DNA of 64,000 nucleotides from Dermanyssus gallinae (lineage: Eukaryota > Arthropoda > Arachnida > Mesostigmata > Dermanyssidae): NCBI GenBank assembly GCA_003439945.1, contig QVRM01006583.1, forward strand, positions 56,001 through 120,000. The letters are read 5' to 3'. Positions 46,436 to 56,685 of the stretch are shown in pieces. How positions within the stretch are numbered: position 1 is the first letter of the stretch; the number at the start of each line of letters is the position of its first letter. Under the pieces are notes generated by a model that had not been told where the DNA came from, made no database searches, and saw only the letters and a list, made by a program, of their open reading frames with translations. Position numbers and translations under genes: made by a program.

Positions 46436-47720
46436 TCACACGTTCGCGCGAAGACAATTGTCCCCTCCAAAGTGCTAACATAGCAAAGTTATATATATAT
46501 ATATACTCCTTAATTAGAAAATGTATTTTTCGTATAATAAATTATTTATATAGGACACATTACGAAGGATTAGCTAAGCCAATGTGGTTAGCGTTAGGCG
46601 TGTAATGTATACTACTATCACGTGTCCCGTTCGTTTAGGCCGGGCCGAGACCACGTCAGAAGTGTGCCCGAACGGAGGCCGCGTTTCTCCGTTGTATGTT
46701 AAGATACAGACGTTGTTCAAGAAATCGATATATCGGTGATAGACGATCTGCAAGATATCACCGCTGTTTCCGTTTCGAGTGCTGCAAGTATTCAGCAGGG
46801 CGTGGCTTTGCGCGCGTGTTTAAAACGACCTGAAAAAAAGAACGCCTTTGACAAGCTTGCACCAGTAACCATGAAGAAACAAACTTCGCACCTGATTGTT
46901 CATGTTCATATGGCTCTGTAGGCCAGCACATAAAAATGCTACATGCCCCTCTAAGGCCGGCCACAATAGAGTTTCGTCTTGCTTCGATTCTAAGTATGCA
47001 GATTCGATGCTTAACTTTACTCTCGCTATCATGATATGATGATGATTATTCGATGGGCTGTTTTTTATATGTATCCTGTCAAAATTAAGCCACTGATATT
47101 ATGATACCGACTTCGATCACGTGCGAGAATGCCCCATTCTAGAAGCATCTTCGCTGTACGGCAGAATCGGCGAAAGACTGTCCCACTAAGTGTAGTAGGT
47201 ACTGTGGGCAATAAGCATGTATTTGCTATAAATTTAATGATAAATAAATAAAGACAAAATATGCATACACATACAAAGCCGTTCGTGTTTGCATATGTAC
47301 ATATATATAGAAAAAAAGGTGCACACAAATTTTACGTGGATTAAAAATGTCGGACCCTCCACTGGCTGTGAAGCAAAGGGAGTACCTTGTGGTGAATAAA
47401 CGCTTTTTCTTTGAAGACTTGAGTCCAACGAAAATTAACGCCAATTCAGATGCATTTTTCTGATGCCAATGCACCAGCGTACAATGTTATCGCCAAGCTT
47501 TATTCAAAGAAAGTAATATGACCTTTAATCCCCGTAGTTTATACGGAACTGTGAATTTATATATATATATATATATATATACCTGCGTCTGCCTATTTGT
47601 AAGAAATGTGTTCCAGTGGACAACAATATGTCGCTTTGAGCGCCTTTATTGCCCTAAACTTTTCATGCACCATTGCTAGTATAACAATTGGTCATATATG
47701 TATATGTACAAATATATATA
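46436..47720. other. Intergenic DNA, nothing recognised
   Basis: AT-rich; small TA runs near 46491 and 47558-47581. No gene or element protein seen. Confidence 0.5.
46536..46541 (+). terminator. Candidate poly(A) signal for the secreted-protein gene
   Basis: AATAAA about 530 nt after the stop at 46005, in AT-rich sequence. Confidence 0.3.
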
Positions 47721-47723
47721 GAA

Positions 47724-47864
47724 GTCATATATGCTAGTGAACATTTTCATTCTAAAGCTGCTAGCAATCTACACGCGGTAACGACACGGTAAAAGTAAGG
47801 CATTGTGTTGTTTTTACTTAAAAACGATTGTTCCATATAGATGCAGAACATAGACGATTCTGCT

Positions 47865-47908
<44 letters not shown>

Positions 47909-48033
47909 AAGCCATATACGCTTGACATGTTCATTCCAAAGCAATCTACACGGGGTAACGACACGGCAAAGGTGAGGCATTGTGTTGTTTTTACTTAAAA
48001 CGATTTAACCATATAGATAAAACATAGGCAATT

Positions 48034-48092
<59 letters not shown>
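47724..48092 (+). repeat. Tandem duplication of a ~185-bp unit ending in (TA)n
   Basis: The two units share GGTAACGACACGG, AGGCATTGTGTTGTTTTTAC, CATATAGAT and TTTGAATATATA. Each ends in its own TA array (47868-47906 and 48039-48092). Confidence 0.85.
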
Positions 48093-48096
<4 letters not shown>

Positions 48097-48104
48097 TCTA
48101 TAAC

Positions 48105-49165
48105 CACATGTCCATATTTTAAGGCTTAGTAGAATTTGGCGAGAACATATTTTTTCCCAATGAAAGGAGGGGACGGAAACGTCTTGTTTAGGAGTGAGGA
48201 TGAAATTTGTTAATGCAGTTATTCTGTTTTTTCTCCTACATAGTTGTGCAAAATCTACGTTTGCACTAGAACGAGTCAACGCATGAAGGAACAATTCAAA
48301 CTAACGTGTTTGGCGAAAAATTCTGCCTAATCTGAAGGACACCAGACGCAAGCTAATGGAAAGCAATTGGCCAGATTAAGAAAAGTCATCAAATGTCGAT
48401 ATGTTGTTATGTCTTACTAAAATTGATAGTGCTGCGCTACGTATACAAGAAAACCGCTGAGTAACTAAGCCTTTTCGACAACAATATCCAAACGCGAAAG
48501 TCTGCAAACTTGCATAGGGTGTATGAGAAGGTTAGGTATAAATTTTGACGTTTAGTAGAACTGGACAATATGTTTAGAAGAATTAGTAGAACTAGAAGAA
48601 TTTTTTTTTCTTAATGGAAAGAGGGAGCGGAAACGTACTGGCAAAATTTTACGTTCCTAAACGTGACAGCTTCAACGTAGAACACAACACCTATGGCTAT
48701 CAAGGCAGCTTAGTTACTGGGCAACTACGTAACGCAGCATCATTACTTTGGTACGAAAATGATAAACATTAAATTTGCCATTGCCTGATAATAGTTCTTT
48801 AAGCGCAAATTTTTTGTTGTAAAGGCAACATTTTACGGTTCTCTACGTGAAAGCTTCAACGTAAGACGTAACAACATATCGACTTTTTAATGACTTTCCT
48901 TAACCTGGCTATTTGCCTTTCGCTAGCTTGCGTCTGGTGTCATTCAGATTATTACTTTCGCCGAGCTCGCCGGTATGACTTCATGCGTTGACTGGTTCTA
49001 CCGTAAACTTAAATTTTGCATAACTATATAGGGAAAAAAAGAGACAAAACACCTTCTTTTATAAATATCATCATCACATCTAAACAAGACGTTTTCGCCA
49101 CCTCCTTTCATTGGGAAAAATAATTTTCCTACCGCGCTCTACCAAACCTTGAAATAAGTACATAA
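48105..49165. mobile_element. Foldback element with ~300-bp inverted arms
   Basis: Arm 48105-48430 matches the reverse complement of 48870-49165. Shared blocks are CCCAATGAAAGGAGG, AAACGTCTTGTTTAG, AGTCAACGCATGAAG, ACACCAGACGCAAGCTA and GTCGATATGTTGTTA. The ~450-bp centre has partial extra copies of the arm motif. Both sides abut (TA)n arrays. No transposase frame, so it would be non-autonomous. Confidence 0.75.
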
Positions 49166-49179
49166 GGTAATGGAAGAAC

Positions 49180-49180
<1 letters not shown>

Positions 49181-49219
<39 letters not shown>
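49181..49219. repeat. (TA)n microsatellite
   Basis: TA run right of the foldback element. Confidence 0.9.
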
Positions 49220-49239
49220 TTTTTTGTGGAGGAGGTGTT

Positions 49240-49808
49240 AAATGCAGTTACGCACTATCGCTATGAGTCTCTCTCTCAATCAGTGTGGGAGTCGACCTCA
49301 ACGGTTGGATGTTACTCCGTTGAGACCCATACACACTAAACGCACCTCCCCCATTAAGCTTCACTCTCTAATAGCCCAGACATTCATAGAACAGTATTAT
49401 GGACTATGAGGAGAAGTGGCGAGCGCTCTTTCAGATCAATTAGCCGGGATCGCCCAAAGGTTTCCTAGAGGACTTCTTTTGCCGCTCCAAAAGCTGTTAC
49501 AAGTTTCCAGGCCTCCTTACTGGAGACGATGTATTCTGCAAACTCTATTTGGATAGCAGACCTTAACCGCGCATCCTCCCAGGCCGAGCACTGTAGCAGT
49601 GTGTGACTTGGACGTGTACTTACGTGCCTTATGGCAGAACATGCATGTCGCCCACGGAGCCTTTCCAATTCGAAACAAGTACGAGTTGAAATTCCCGTGT
49701 TCTATGAGGATCTGGGTGAGGTGATAGGTGAGGTCGCCCCCTAGCCTCTCTATCCATGCCTTATTATCTGGCAGCAATACGCGCAGGGATCCCCAGGATC
49801 CCTCCGCC

Positions 49809-49812
<4 letters not shown>
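49240..49812 (-). pseudogene. Decayed Jockey/R1-like retrotransposon C-terminus and 3' UTR
   Basis: The minus frame at 49517-49812 gives LTYHLTQILIEHGNFNSYLF then RIGKAPWATCMFC, the 'yhltQ.ltGHG.f..yL.riG....p.C..C' zinc-finger tail. After a frameshift, 49465-49570 gives CSAWEDARLRSA and EYIVSSKEAWKL. 49240-49465 is non-coding and recurs at 28559-28800. Truncated on the 5' side by a (TA)n array at 49812-49843. Confidence 0.7.
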
Positions 49813-49843
<31 letters not shown>

Positions 49844-49845
<2 letters not shown>

Positions 49846-51069
49846 CGCTGATGCTCTTCAAATACGATGTCGATGACTGCCCGTTACAGATACGCAATGC
49901 CATTCACTCACGCGCTCATTCCTAGGCGCTAGCTAATTATTAGACGAATGAAATAAAAAGTATCTGCATTTTTGCACGATAAAATGAGCGACTAAGTGAA
50001 GTACATGTGTGTTCTAGTGTGACGCTAGACGCTAGCTTGCAGATATCGAACAGAAAAAAAAAATTAGGATTCGTGTAAGAGTGTCGGATCCATTTTACAG
50101 CAAGTATGCAGGTAAGGTAAGAAGGTGCTTCGTACGTAGAAACCGAGGGCTAAAACCTCAGATTGTTAGCTTCTAAATAAAGATGAAACATCTTGATATG
50201 TTAAATCTGAGTCTTGCGCTTGTCTCTAATCATGCCTATAGAACGTCTCACATCTATTTTGTTTTAAACCTCCCTTTGTACACTTTTAAACAATTATGCG
50301 AATGTGCATTTTTAGGATTCAGAAATGAGCGAGCAACGTAACTAAGTAGGTTTTGTTGCATTATTTGTTTTAATGCCGAGGGTATACATCTATAACTTTT
50401 AGCGCAAATGATGTAGGCATACACTCTGGAGTATTAAGAGTAAATCTTTAGGACATGCATTATATGTTAATTAGAGTTTAAGTCGGCAGCAATTTACACC
50501 CCAGGTGAGGTCACGCACGATCATAGCTAAAGAACATAGGTTTCCGTTATTTTCGCGTCAAATTTCTCTCCAGCGCGATCTAGTTATTTTAGCAGGTTTT
50601 AGCAATCTAGCTACGCATAAGTTATCGCAAATGTTACTATTCAACTTCTAGAGTTTGAAAGTTATTTCTGATAGTCGTTGGCCGACGGGCCCGTTGGATC
50701 TGTGACTATCGTATGTTAATTAATAATACCTACATTCACAGAGGTACAATAAAACTCTTCTATGCCTTTGGTCACTGACGTATATTTCTACAAGCTAAAA
50801 CAGTTGCCGTCATTATTATTATTATTATTATTCGTATTAGCTTAACCACAAATCTGGGAATACTAAAACGTTCTATGTATATGTAAGAAATATTCTACCG
50901 TCGCGGCCTTATATGCTTTTACGTACCTAAACTTATACGCTTAGGATCTGTTGGATACTTTCACGTCTTGCTAATAGAAGAAAAGAAAGATTCATTGCTT
51001 TCCGTGATTATTAGGAGTTGAAAAAAGCCAATGTCGTTGCCGGTTCTGCTCGCAGGTAGGCGCTAAATA
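49844..51069. other. Intergenic DNA, nothing recognised
   Basis: AT-rich; (ATT)n at about 50813-50832. No gene or element protein seen. Confidence 0.5.
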
Positions 51070-51206
51070 CCACGCAGCGAGCTGCCAGTCGCATCAGCGG
51101 TCTTTGCACTTTCTTGCCCGGTGGGACGGTCGCTGAAATGTTAAAATTGTATATAATGATGATTGTATTGTAATTATGTACCATCTTGAAATGCAAAGTT
51201 ATTGTG
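51070..51206 (-). repeat. Dispersed repeat, copy 2 (inverted relative to 45251-45389)
   Basis: See copy 1. Differences between the copies change most of the affected codons in the only shared open frame, so no protein constraint is apparent. Confidence 0.85.
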
Positions 51207-51630
51207 GAATAAACAATATGTATGTAAAAAGCCAATAACCACACGAAAAAGACGAAAGGTGCGTAGTATATTTGCACTGATGAGCGCTCTGTTGATAGGA
51301 AGCACATTTCTACGTTAGACTGACTGTCTTATTCAATTCGGCTCGGAAAATAAGATTGCATTGTAATAGGCAGCTAAACGTATTGCTGCCAGTTATGCAC
51401 CAAACGCCGAATTTAGGTAGGCATGTTCCGAGACGAAAGCTGTGAATGTCTTCTGAAATGTGTTAGAACGCGATACGCTTGCAATAAATAGATAAGGCAG
51501 CGACTTCCTGTTTACTACAATTGCTGCCTTATTCCCTCAGCGCTGTAAAAAGCCTACCGTCTTCTTTTTAGCCTCTATATGCCATCTAGCCTTGGCGTTA
51601 CGCAAAATGGTTGTTACCAGTACTTTTCAT

Positions 51631-51768
<138 letters not shown>

Positions 51769-51793
51769 ATACATAATTTTTTATATTTTATTA

Positions 51794-51836
51794 CTGCGGG
51801 GCCTTGCGTGACCGCTGGTCACGCAAGGCCCCGCAG
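51794..51836. repeat. Perfect 20-bp palindrome with a 3-nt loop
   Basis: CTGCGGGGCCTTGCGTGACC, loop GCT, then its exact reverse complement. GC-rich, unlike its surroundings. Confidence 0.95.
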
Positions 51837-51929
51837 ACCGTCCCGGCACGAACCCTTGTCGCCGTCCACGATTCACGGCATCAATTGACGTTCGATAATA
51901 AAATGCTCTGATCCATGTGTGATTGTTGT

Positions 51930-52260
51930 CCATGATGTCACGATGGCCGTTGATGTAGTTGTAATTGCAGATGCCGTTGGTGCTGCAGTTTCGTTGTTGC
52001 TGTCGCTGTCGTCGTTGATTTTGCTTTTACGTAGTAGATTTCATTAGATCGTTAGATAGGTTTTATTATTCTCATGAGTGGTTTACATTTGTACAGAAGT
52101 TGACACTCACTGGAGTGATTGTTGTTCTTAGCGTTGTCATCAGCTTTCTTACACGTTGTCCTCCTGTAACGTCAATCCTCTTTCTTTTTTTTCTTCTTTT
52201 TTTATCTTGTCCTTTTTCCTCGTCTTTGCTGTTTTTGTTGTTGTTGTTGTTGCTGCTGCC
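51930..52260. repeat. Low-complexity region, copy 1 of a diverged duplication
   Basis: TTGCTTTTAC ... GATTTCATT ... GGAGTGATTGTTGTTCTTAG then GCGTTGTCATCAGCTTTCTT parallels 54570-54640. TTG/CTG runs follow in both. Confidence 0.5.
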
Positions 52261-53748
52261 GCTGCTGCTGTTGTCTGTATCGAGACTACGTGCGGCTCTG
52301 GCATGCAGGCAATGAGACGCACTAAATGGACACATGATGACACAAGTGGAAAACATAGTAGGTTTGGTTTGAAGACGCGTTGCCCGACCAGCTTCTCCCG
52401 CCGGCTGTTCGGCACCGTTGTCTCTATGTGTGTGTGTGTCTGTGTGTGGGTCTCTACACCTGCCGTACAACTGTACACAATTTCATGTTCACCTGCTTGT
52501 GCGCCTATCCACCTGTTTATGCGTCTGTTAATCTGTCTGTATGTCTGTCTGTGCGTCTGTCTATATAGATGTACCTGTCTGCCCATCTGTCTGACTTGCT
52601 GATACTGTTGCAGCCACTGCAACCATTAGAGATGGCAGTAATTATGACGGCGATAATGATGATGACGATGATGATGGTGGTGGTAAAGGTGATGATGATG
52701 GTAATGATGAACATGGTGGTTATGATGGTCACTTCTGTTAAGCCGTCTGCGGCTTTTGCACTTTTTCAACTGTTCTTGCTCGGACCTGTGTAGAGGTTTG
52801 GTTACTGGTTTGCAATGACCTACTGCGTTGTTGTTATTGTTGTTGTTTGCTGTTATTGTTTGTTGTTTTTGTTGTTTTCTTGTGGTTGTTGTTATTACTG
52901 CTTGTTATTAATTTTTTTTTAACTTAGTAACTCTAACCCAATGTTATTCGAATAGATCGTTAAGATATACTCTAATAACAGAAGTTCACTGTTTTGAGTC
53001 AAACAAGAATGCTGGCCACCAGTCACTACTGACCAAACTATATAGGCCCGAAAATACATACCTACGCTGCAAAACGTGGCTTGCAACTCGAGCACGTAAA
53101 GCACGGTAATGTTGGACGTATCCTCGATAATGAGCAAATTTGTCGGGAACTGACGGCTGTAGTCAGGACAGAGTTGGGTAGAATGTAAGGGGTATCCTTA
53201 CAATCTGGGCAGACGAAACCCGACATATAGACCGAGAGAGAGAAGTTTTCCGGAAAAGTATAGACTGTTAGTAGTAGTAGTTGTGTAATAGTTCATTCCT
53301 CATTTAAAATATTGAATTTCGTTTGTCAGTTTGTCAACCTATGCCCGTTGGAGAACCACCTAGGCGGAAGAGAAAGTTCTCGGGCGGCACCCTTGGCAGA
53401 GCGGTCGAGATGAGAGATCTATGGAAGTGAGAGAGAAAGGGGAAGTGCAACGAGGTCGGAATCGTGACGCACTGTCTTAGGACCATGTACACTTTAGCAT
53501 AAGCCCGCTATCTGGCTGCAGGTAAGAGATGCAGAAAGATAGACGGAGACAGAGTTGACTGAAGGAGAATGTCAGGGACGCCCATGGGGCTACGCTAAAA
53601 AAGAAAGTAACCAGAACGGCAAACAAACCGGCATAGCATGCCTCACATGTTATGTCAACCTAAACTAATAGTTGGCACAGGTTCAAGTTTGGACGTAAGT
53701 ATGATTTACTAACGGAACTGCATTACATCGACGCTTAAAATTAATAAG

Positions 53749-53750
<2 letters not shown>
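52261..53750. other. Low-complexity and intergenic DNA
   Basis: GTCT/CTGT repeats at 52525-52595, ATGATG repeats at 52655-52730 and TTG/TTATTG runs at 52825-52915. No gene recognised. Confidence 0.5.
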
Positions 53751-53806
<56 letters not shown>

Positions 53807-53854
53807 AACTAATTAAGTCATGGAATTAAATAGATTGTAAATACCGTTAAAAAA

Positions 53855-53925
<71 letters not shown>
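53751..53925. repeat. Two (TA)n arrays around a 52-bp spacer
   Basis: TA at 53751-53804 and 53857-53925. Confidence 0.9.
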
Positions 53926-53927
<2 letters not shown>

Positions 53928-54508
53928 GGTAAATTACGGTTGGCACTGTTCAGTCAGTCATTAGCTAGTAGTACTTGATTAGTTAGGTTAGTGAAGTAGT
54001 TAGTAATTCATCCGTGGCTGTGCGTCTGTTAGGCTATTCGGTGTACATATAATGTGGGCATGATGTGACGACGACGACGATTTCGTGAGCACAATTCGTC
54101 CGTTCTGCTATCATTCCAAAGCTGCTAGCCGAAATGCAGCACGACAGGCGGCAGCACCTCGGCTAGCGATCATCATGGCTGGTGCTGATCAATGAGGTGT
54201 GATAATGTTGACTCATTCACTGACTGGACAGACATATCGCTGACGTGACGCTGCCGTGCCTCATTGGTTACCGCTGTGCGCCCGGCGTCACCGTAGAGCA
54301 TTATACGGATGCTGGACGTGCCAGCGGCGGCGGTGGCGGCGGCTTCCGTCCGACTGAGCCCGCAGTTAACGCCGCAACAGATTGTCGTCGAATGTTGTTC
54401 GCCGATGATTGCAACTGATTCGTTCGCTGGCTGGCGATGGCCATAAAGGTTAGCGTCAGTGTGCGAAGCGGTGTTCATCACCATGCCTCTCTCCACCGTT
54501 ACAGACAA

Positions 54509-54800
54509 AAGCCATTGTCGTTGTTGTTGTTGTTGTTGCTGCTGTCGTCGTCGTCGTCGTCGACTTTGCTTTTACTGTTATGAGAGATTTCATTGGAGTT
54601 TTTGTTGCTCTTAGCGTCGTTGTCAGATTTCTTACCTGCTGTTGCTGTTGTTGTTTTTATTGTTGTTGTTGTTGTTGTTGTTGTAGTAGTTGTTTTTGTT
54701 ATTGTCGTTGTTGTTGTTGTTGTTGCTGCTGCTACTGTTGTTGCTGTCATACTGAACGTGATGAACAGCGCACAAACAGGCCAGTATATCCGACCGTACC
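54509..54800. repeat. TTG/TCG-rich low-complexity region, copy 2 of the diverged duplication
   Basis: TTG and GTC runs at 54509-54563 and TTG runs at 54640-54740. Core GGAGTTTTTGTTGCTCTTAG then CGTCGTTGTCAGATTTCTTA matches copy 1. Long Val-, Thr- and Asn-rich frames on both strands are composition artefacts. Confidence 0.5.
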
Positions 54801-55054
54801 GTCTAAGGTTGCAGCACTGCATGTTGGCCAATCTGCTTCTGATCGTTCTTCTTGCACCGCGGCTCCCAGAGGAGACCAACAGGAACGCAGGCAGGATGAT
54901 GCATTTCTTTCGCCCAGTCCTCTCGCCGTTTCTCTGCCAAATCATTTTTCATCATTCTACACCAGACAACTATTGCAGAATCATCAGCAGTAGCACCAGC
55001 AACAACAACAACACCAGCAACCTATTCCTCCATGCATGAACTTAGACATAAACG

Positions 55055-55055
<1 letters not shown>

Positions 55056-55150
<95 letters not shown>
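55056..55150. repeat. (TA)n microsatellite
   Basis: About 95 bp of TA. Confidence 0.9.
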
Positions 55151-55152
<2 letters not shown>

Positions 55153-55249
55153 CCCGCAGAAGCACACACAGGCCGACAGGCGTTGTGCTGCGTCTGAATC
55201 TGTATCTTCTCCTAATTTCCCTCGTGTTCGTACGAAATATCGCTTATTC

Positions 55250-55860
55250 ACCTTCCCTATCTCTCTCTCGCTCGGGGTTTCCTTCTCCCCTCTCGCGGGC
55301 TCTCCCTCTTTTTCTCTCGCGCGCGCTTGCTGTGTAGTACCGTATACTTCACTGACTTCATCCGCCTCTGTGTTTGTCTATCTCAATTTTTTTGTTGTGT
55401 TCGTTCTTTTCGGCGGCTACGTCATTATCCTTGTCCTCGTCGTCATGAACGTATTGCTTCTGTCTAGCTGTTTGAATGAGTTCTCTTCGCCCTCCCCCCC
55501 GCCCTGGTACGCTTCGTCCACGCTGGGCCCGCTCGCTGTTCGGCGCAAAGACAGACAGAGGACGGATGACGGACCAGCGCTAACGGATAGCCGCTCACGA
55601 TTGCTTTCTCCCTGTCATGATGTCTAATTGGTGGAAATTAATCAACAAATTATTTCGTCGTTACGTGATTATTTCGCTGTCGTACGCTTGGCGGCGGCGG
55701 TGTTCGTTGTTGTTGTTGTCGTTTGTGTGTGTGCATTTTATACGAAATTCAGCGCGGAGTAGCGCCGCTTGGTCGCCGGCCCGCCACGAGACGCGGGCGA
55801 ATCTCACTTTATCATCGCCTTTATCGCAACGGGGCGATCGCAGAAAGGCGGCGGTGGCAG
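55250..55860. promoter_or_regulatory. CpG/CT-rich patch, candidate promoter region
   Basis: CT-rich and CGCGCGC sequence (55255-55330), then AAGACAGACAGAGGACGGATGACGGACC at about 55548-55575 resembling the importin 5' region in GACA runs followed by GGACGG and GACG, then CpG-rich DNA to 55860. No adjoining coding exon seen, so direction and target are unknown. Confidence 0.3.
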
Positions 55861-56250
55861 CAGCAACAGCAACAACAACAACAACAACAACAACAACGAT
55901 AACAGCAACAATGACGGCAGCATCAGAAACAACAGCAACAAACAATAACAACAGCAGCAACAACAACCACAACAATAAAAACAAAAAAACAAAAACAACA
56001 AACACCAACAACAATAACAACAACACCAACAACAACAACAACAACAACACCAACAACACCAACACCAATAACAACAACACCAACAACAACAACACCAACA
56101 CCAACAACAGCAAATGCTGGTGACCGCGTTCAACAACAACGGGCATCAACAAACGGTGATGATCCCGTTCAACAACAGCAACATCAACAACAACAACGCA
56201 GCAGCAGCAGCAACGGTGATGATCGTGCTTAACAACAACCAACGACAAGT
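55861..56250. repeat. (CAA)n/(CAC CAA)n low-complexity array
   Basis: CAA, CAG and ACCAAC repeats. A 168-codon frame over it (55617-56123) is mostly poly-Thr/Asn. Confidence 0.85.
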
Positions 56251-56625
56251 GTCGAATCGAGGAGACTCACGGTCAGAAACTAAATAAAGAGGGAGAAGAA
56301 GAAGAGGAAGCAGGAGGAGGAGAAACGCTAAATAAATATAGCAACGATCAGCCACTTCGACGCGCAAACTATGTGGTGTCAAGACTCAATACCGTCTTGA
56401 CCGGCACGGAAATTGCTTGCTCTTTACAGCAGACAAGCAGGCACTTTGCAGCGATACCGCTGCGACCTGGTGACGTCGCCATATATCGTGGATACATCGT
56501 CCCGTAACTAGTGGTGGGCTTTCGACAAATACCAAGCTGAAATTGTCGATCGCGTTCGGTTAAAATTGAGCAGTAGAATGTGATTTTTCTTCCCGCAACC
56601 GAGTTAGTTTGGAGAAATGCTTAGA

Positions 56626-56685
<60 letters not shown>

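Noticed and set aside
54499..54945. 148-codon minus frame with a basic N-terminus, a hydrophobic stretch and a Thr/Asp/Asn-rich tail
   Set aside because: Most of it is TTG/GTC slippage repeat. The opposite strand gives an equally long Val-rich frame and no splice context supports either.
55617..56248. 168- and 195-codon frames over CAA repeats
   Set aside because: Poly-Thr/Asn on one strand and poly-Leu/Val on the other; composition artefact.
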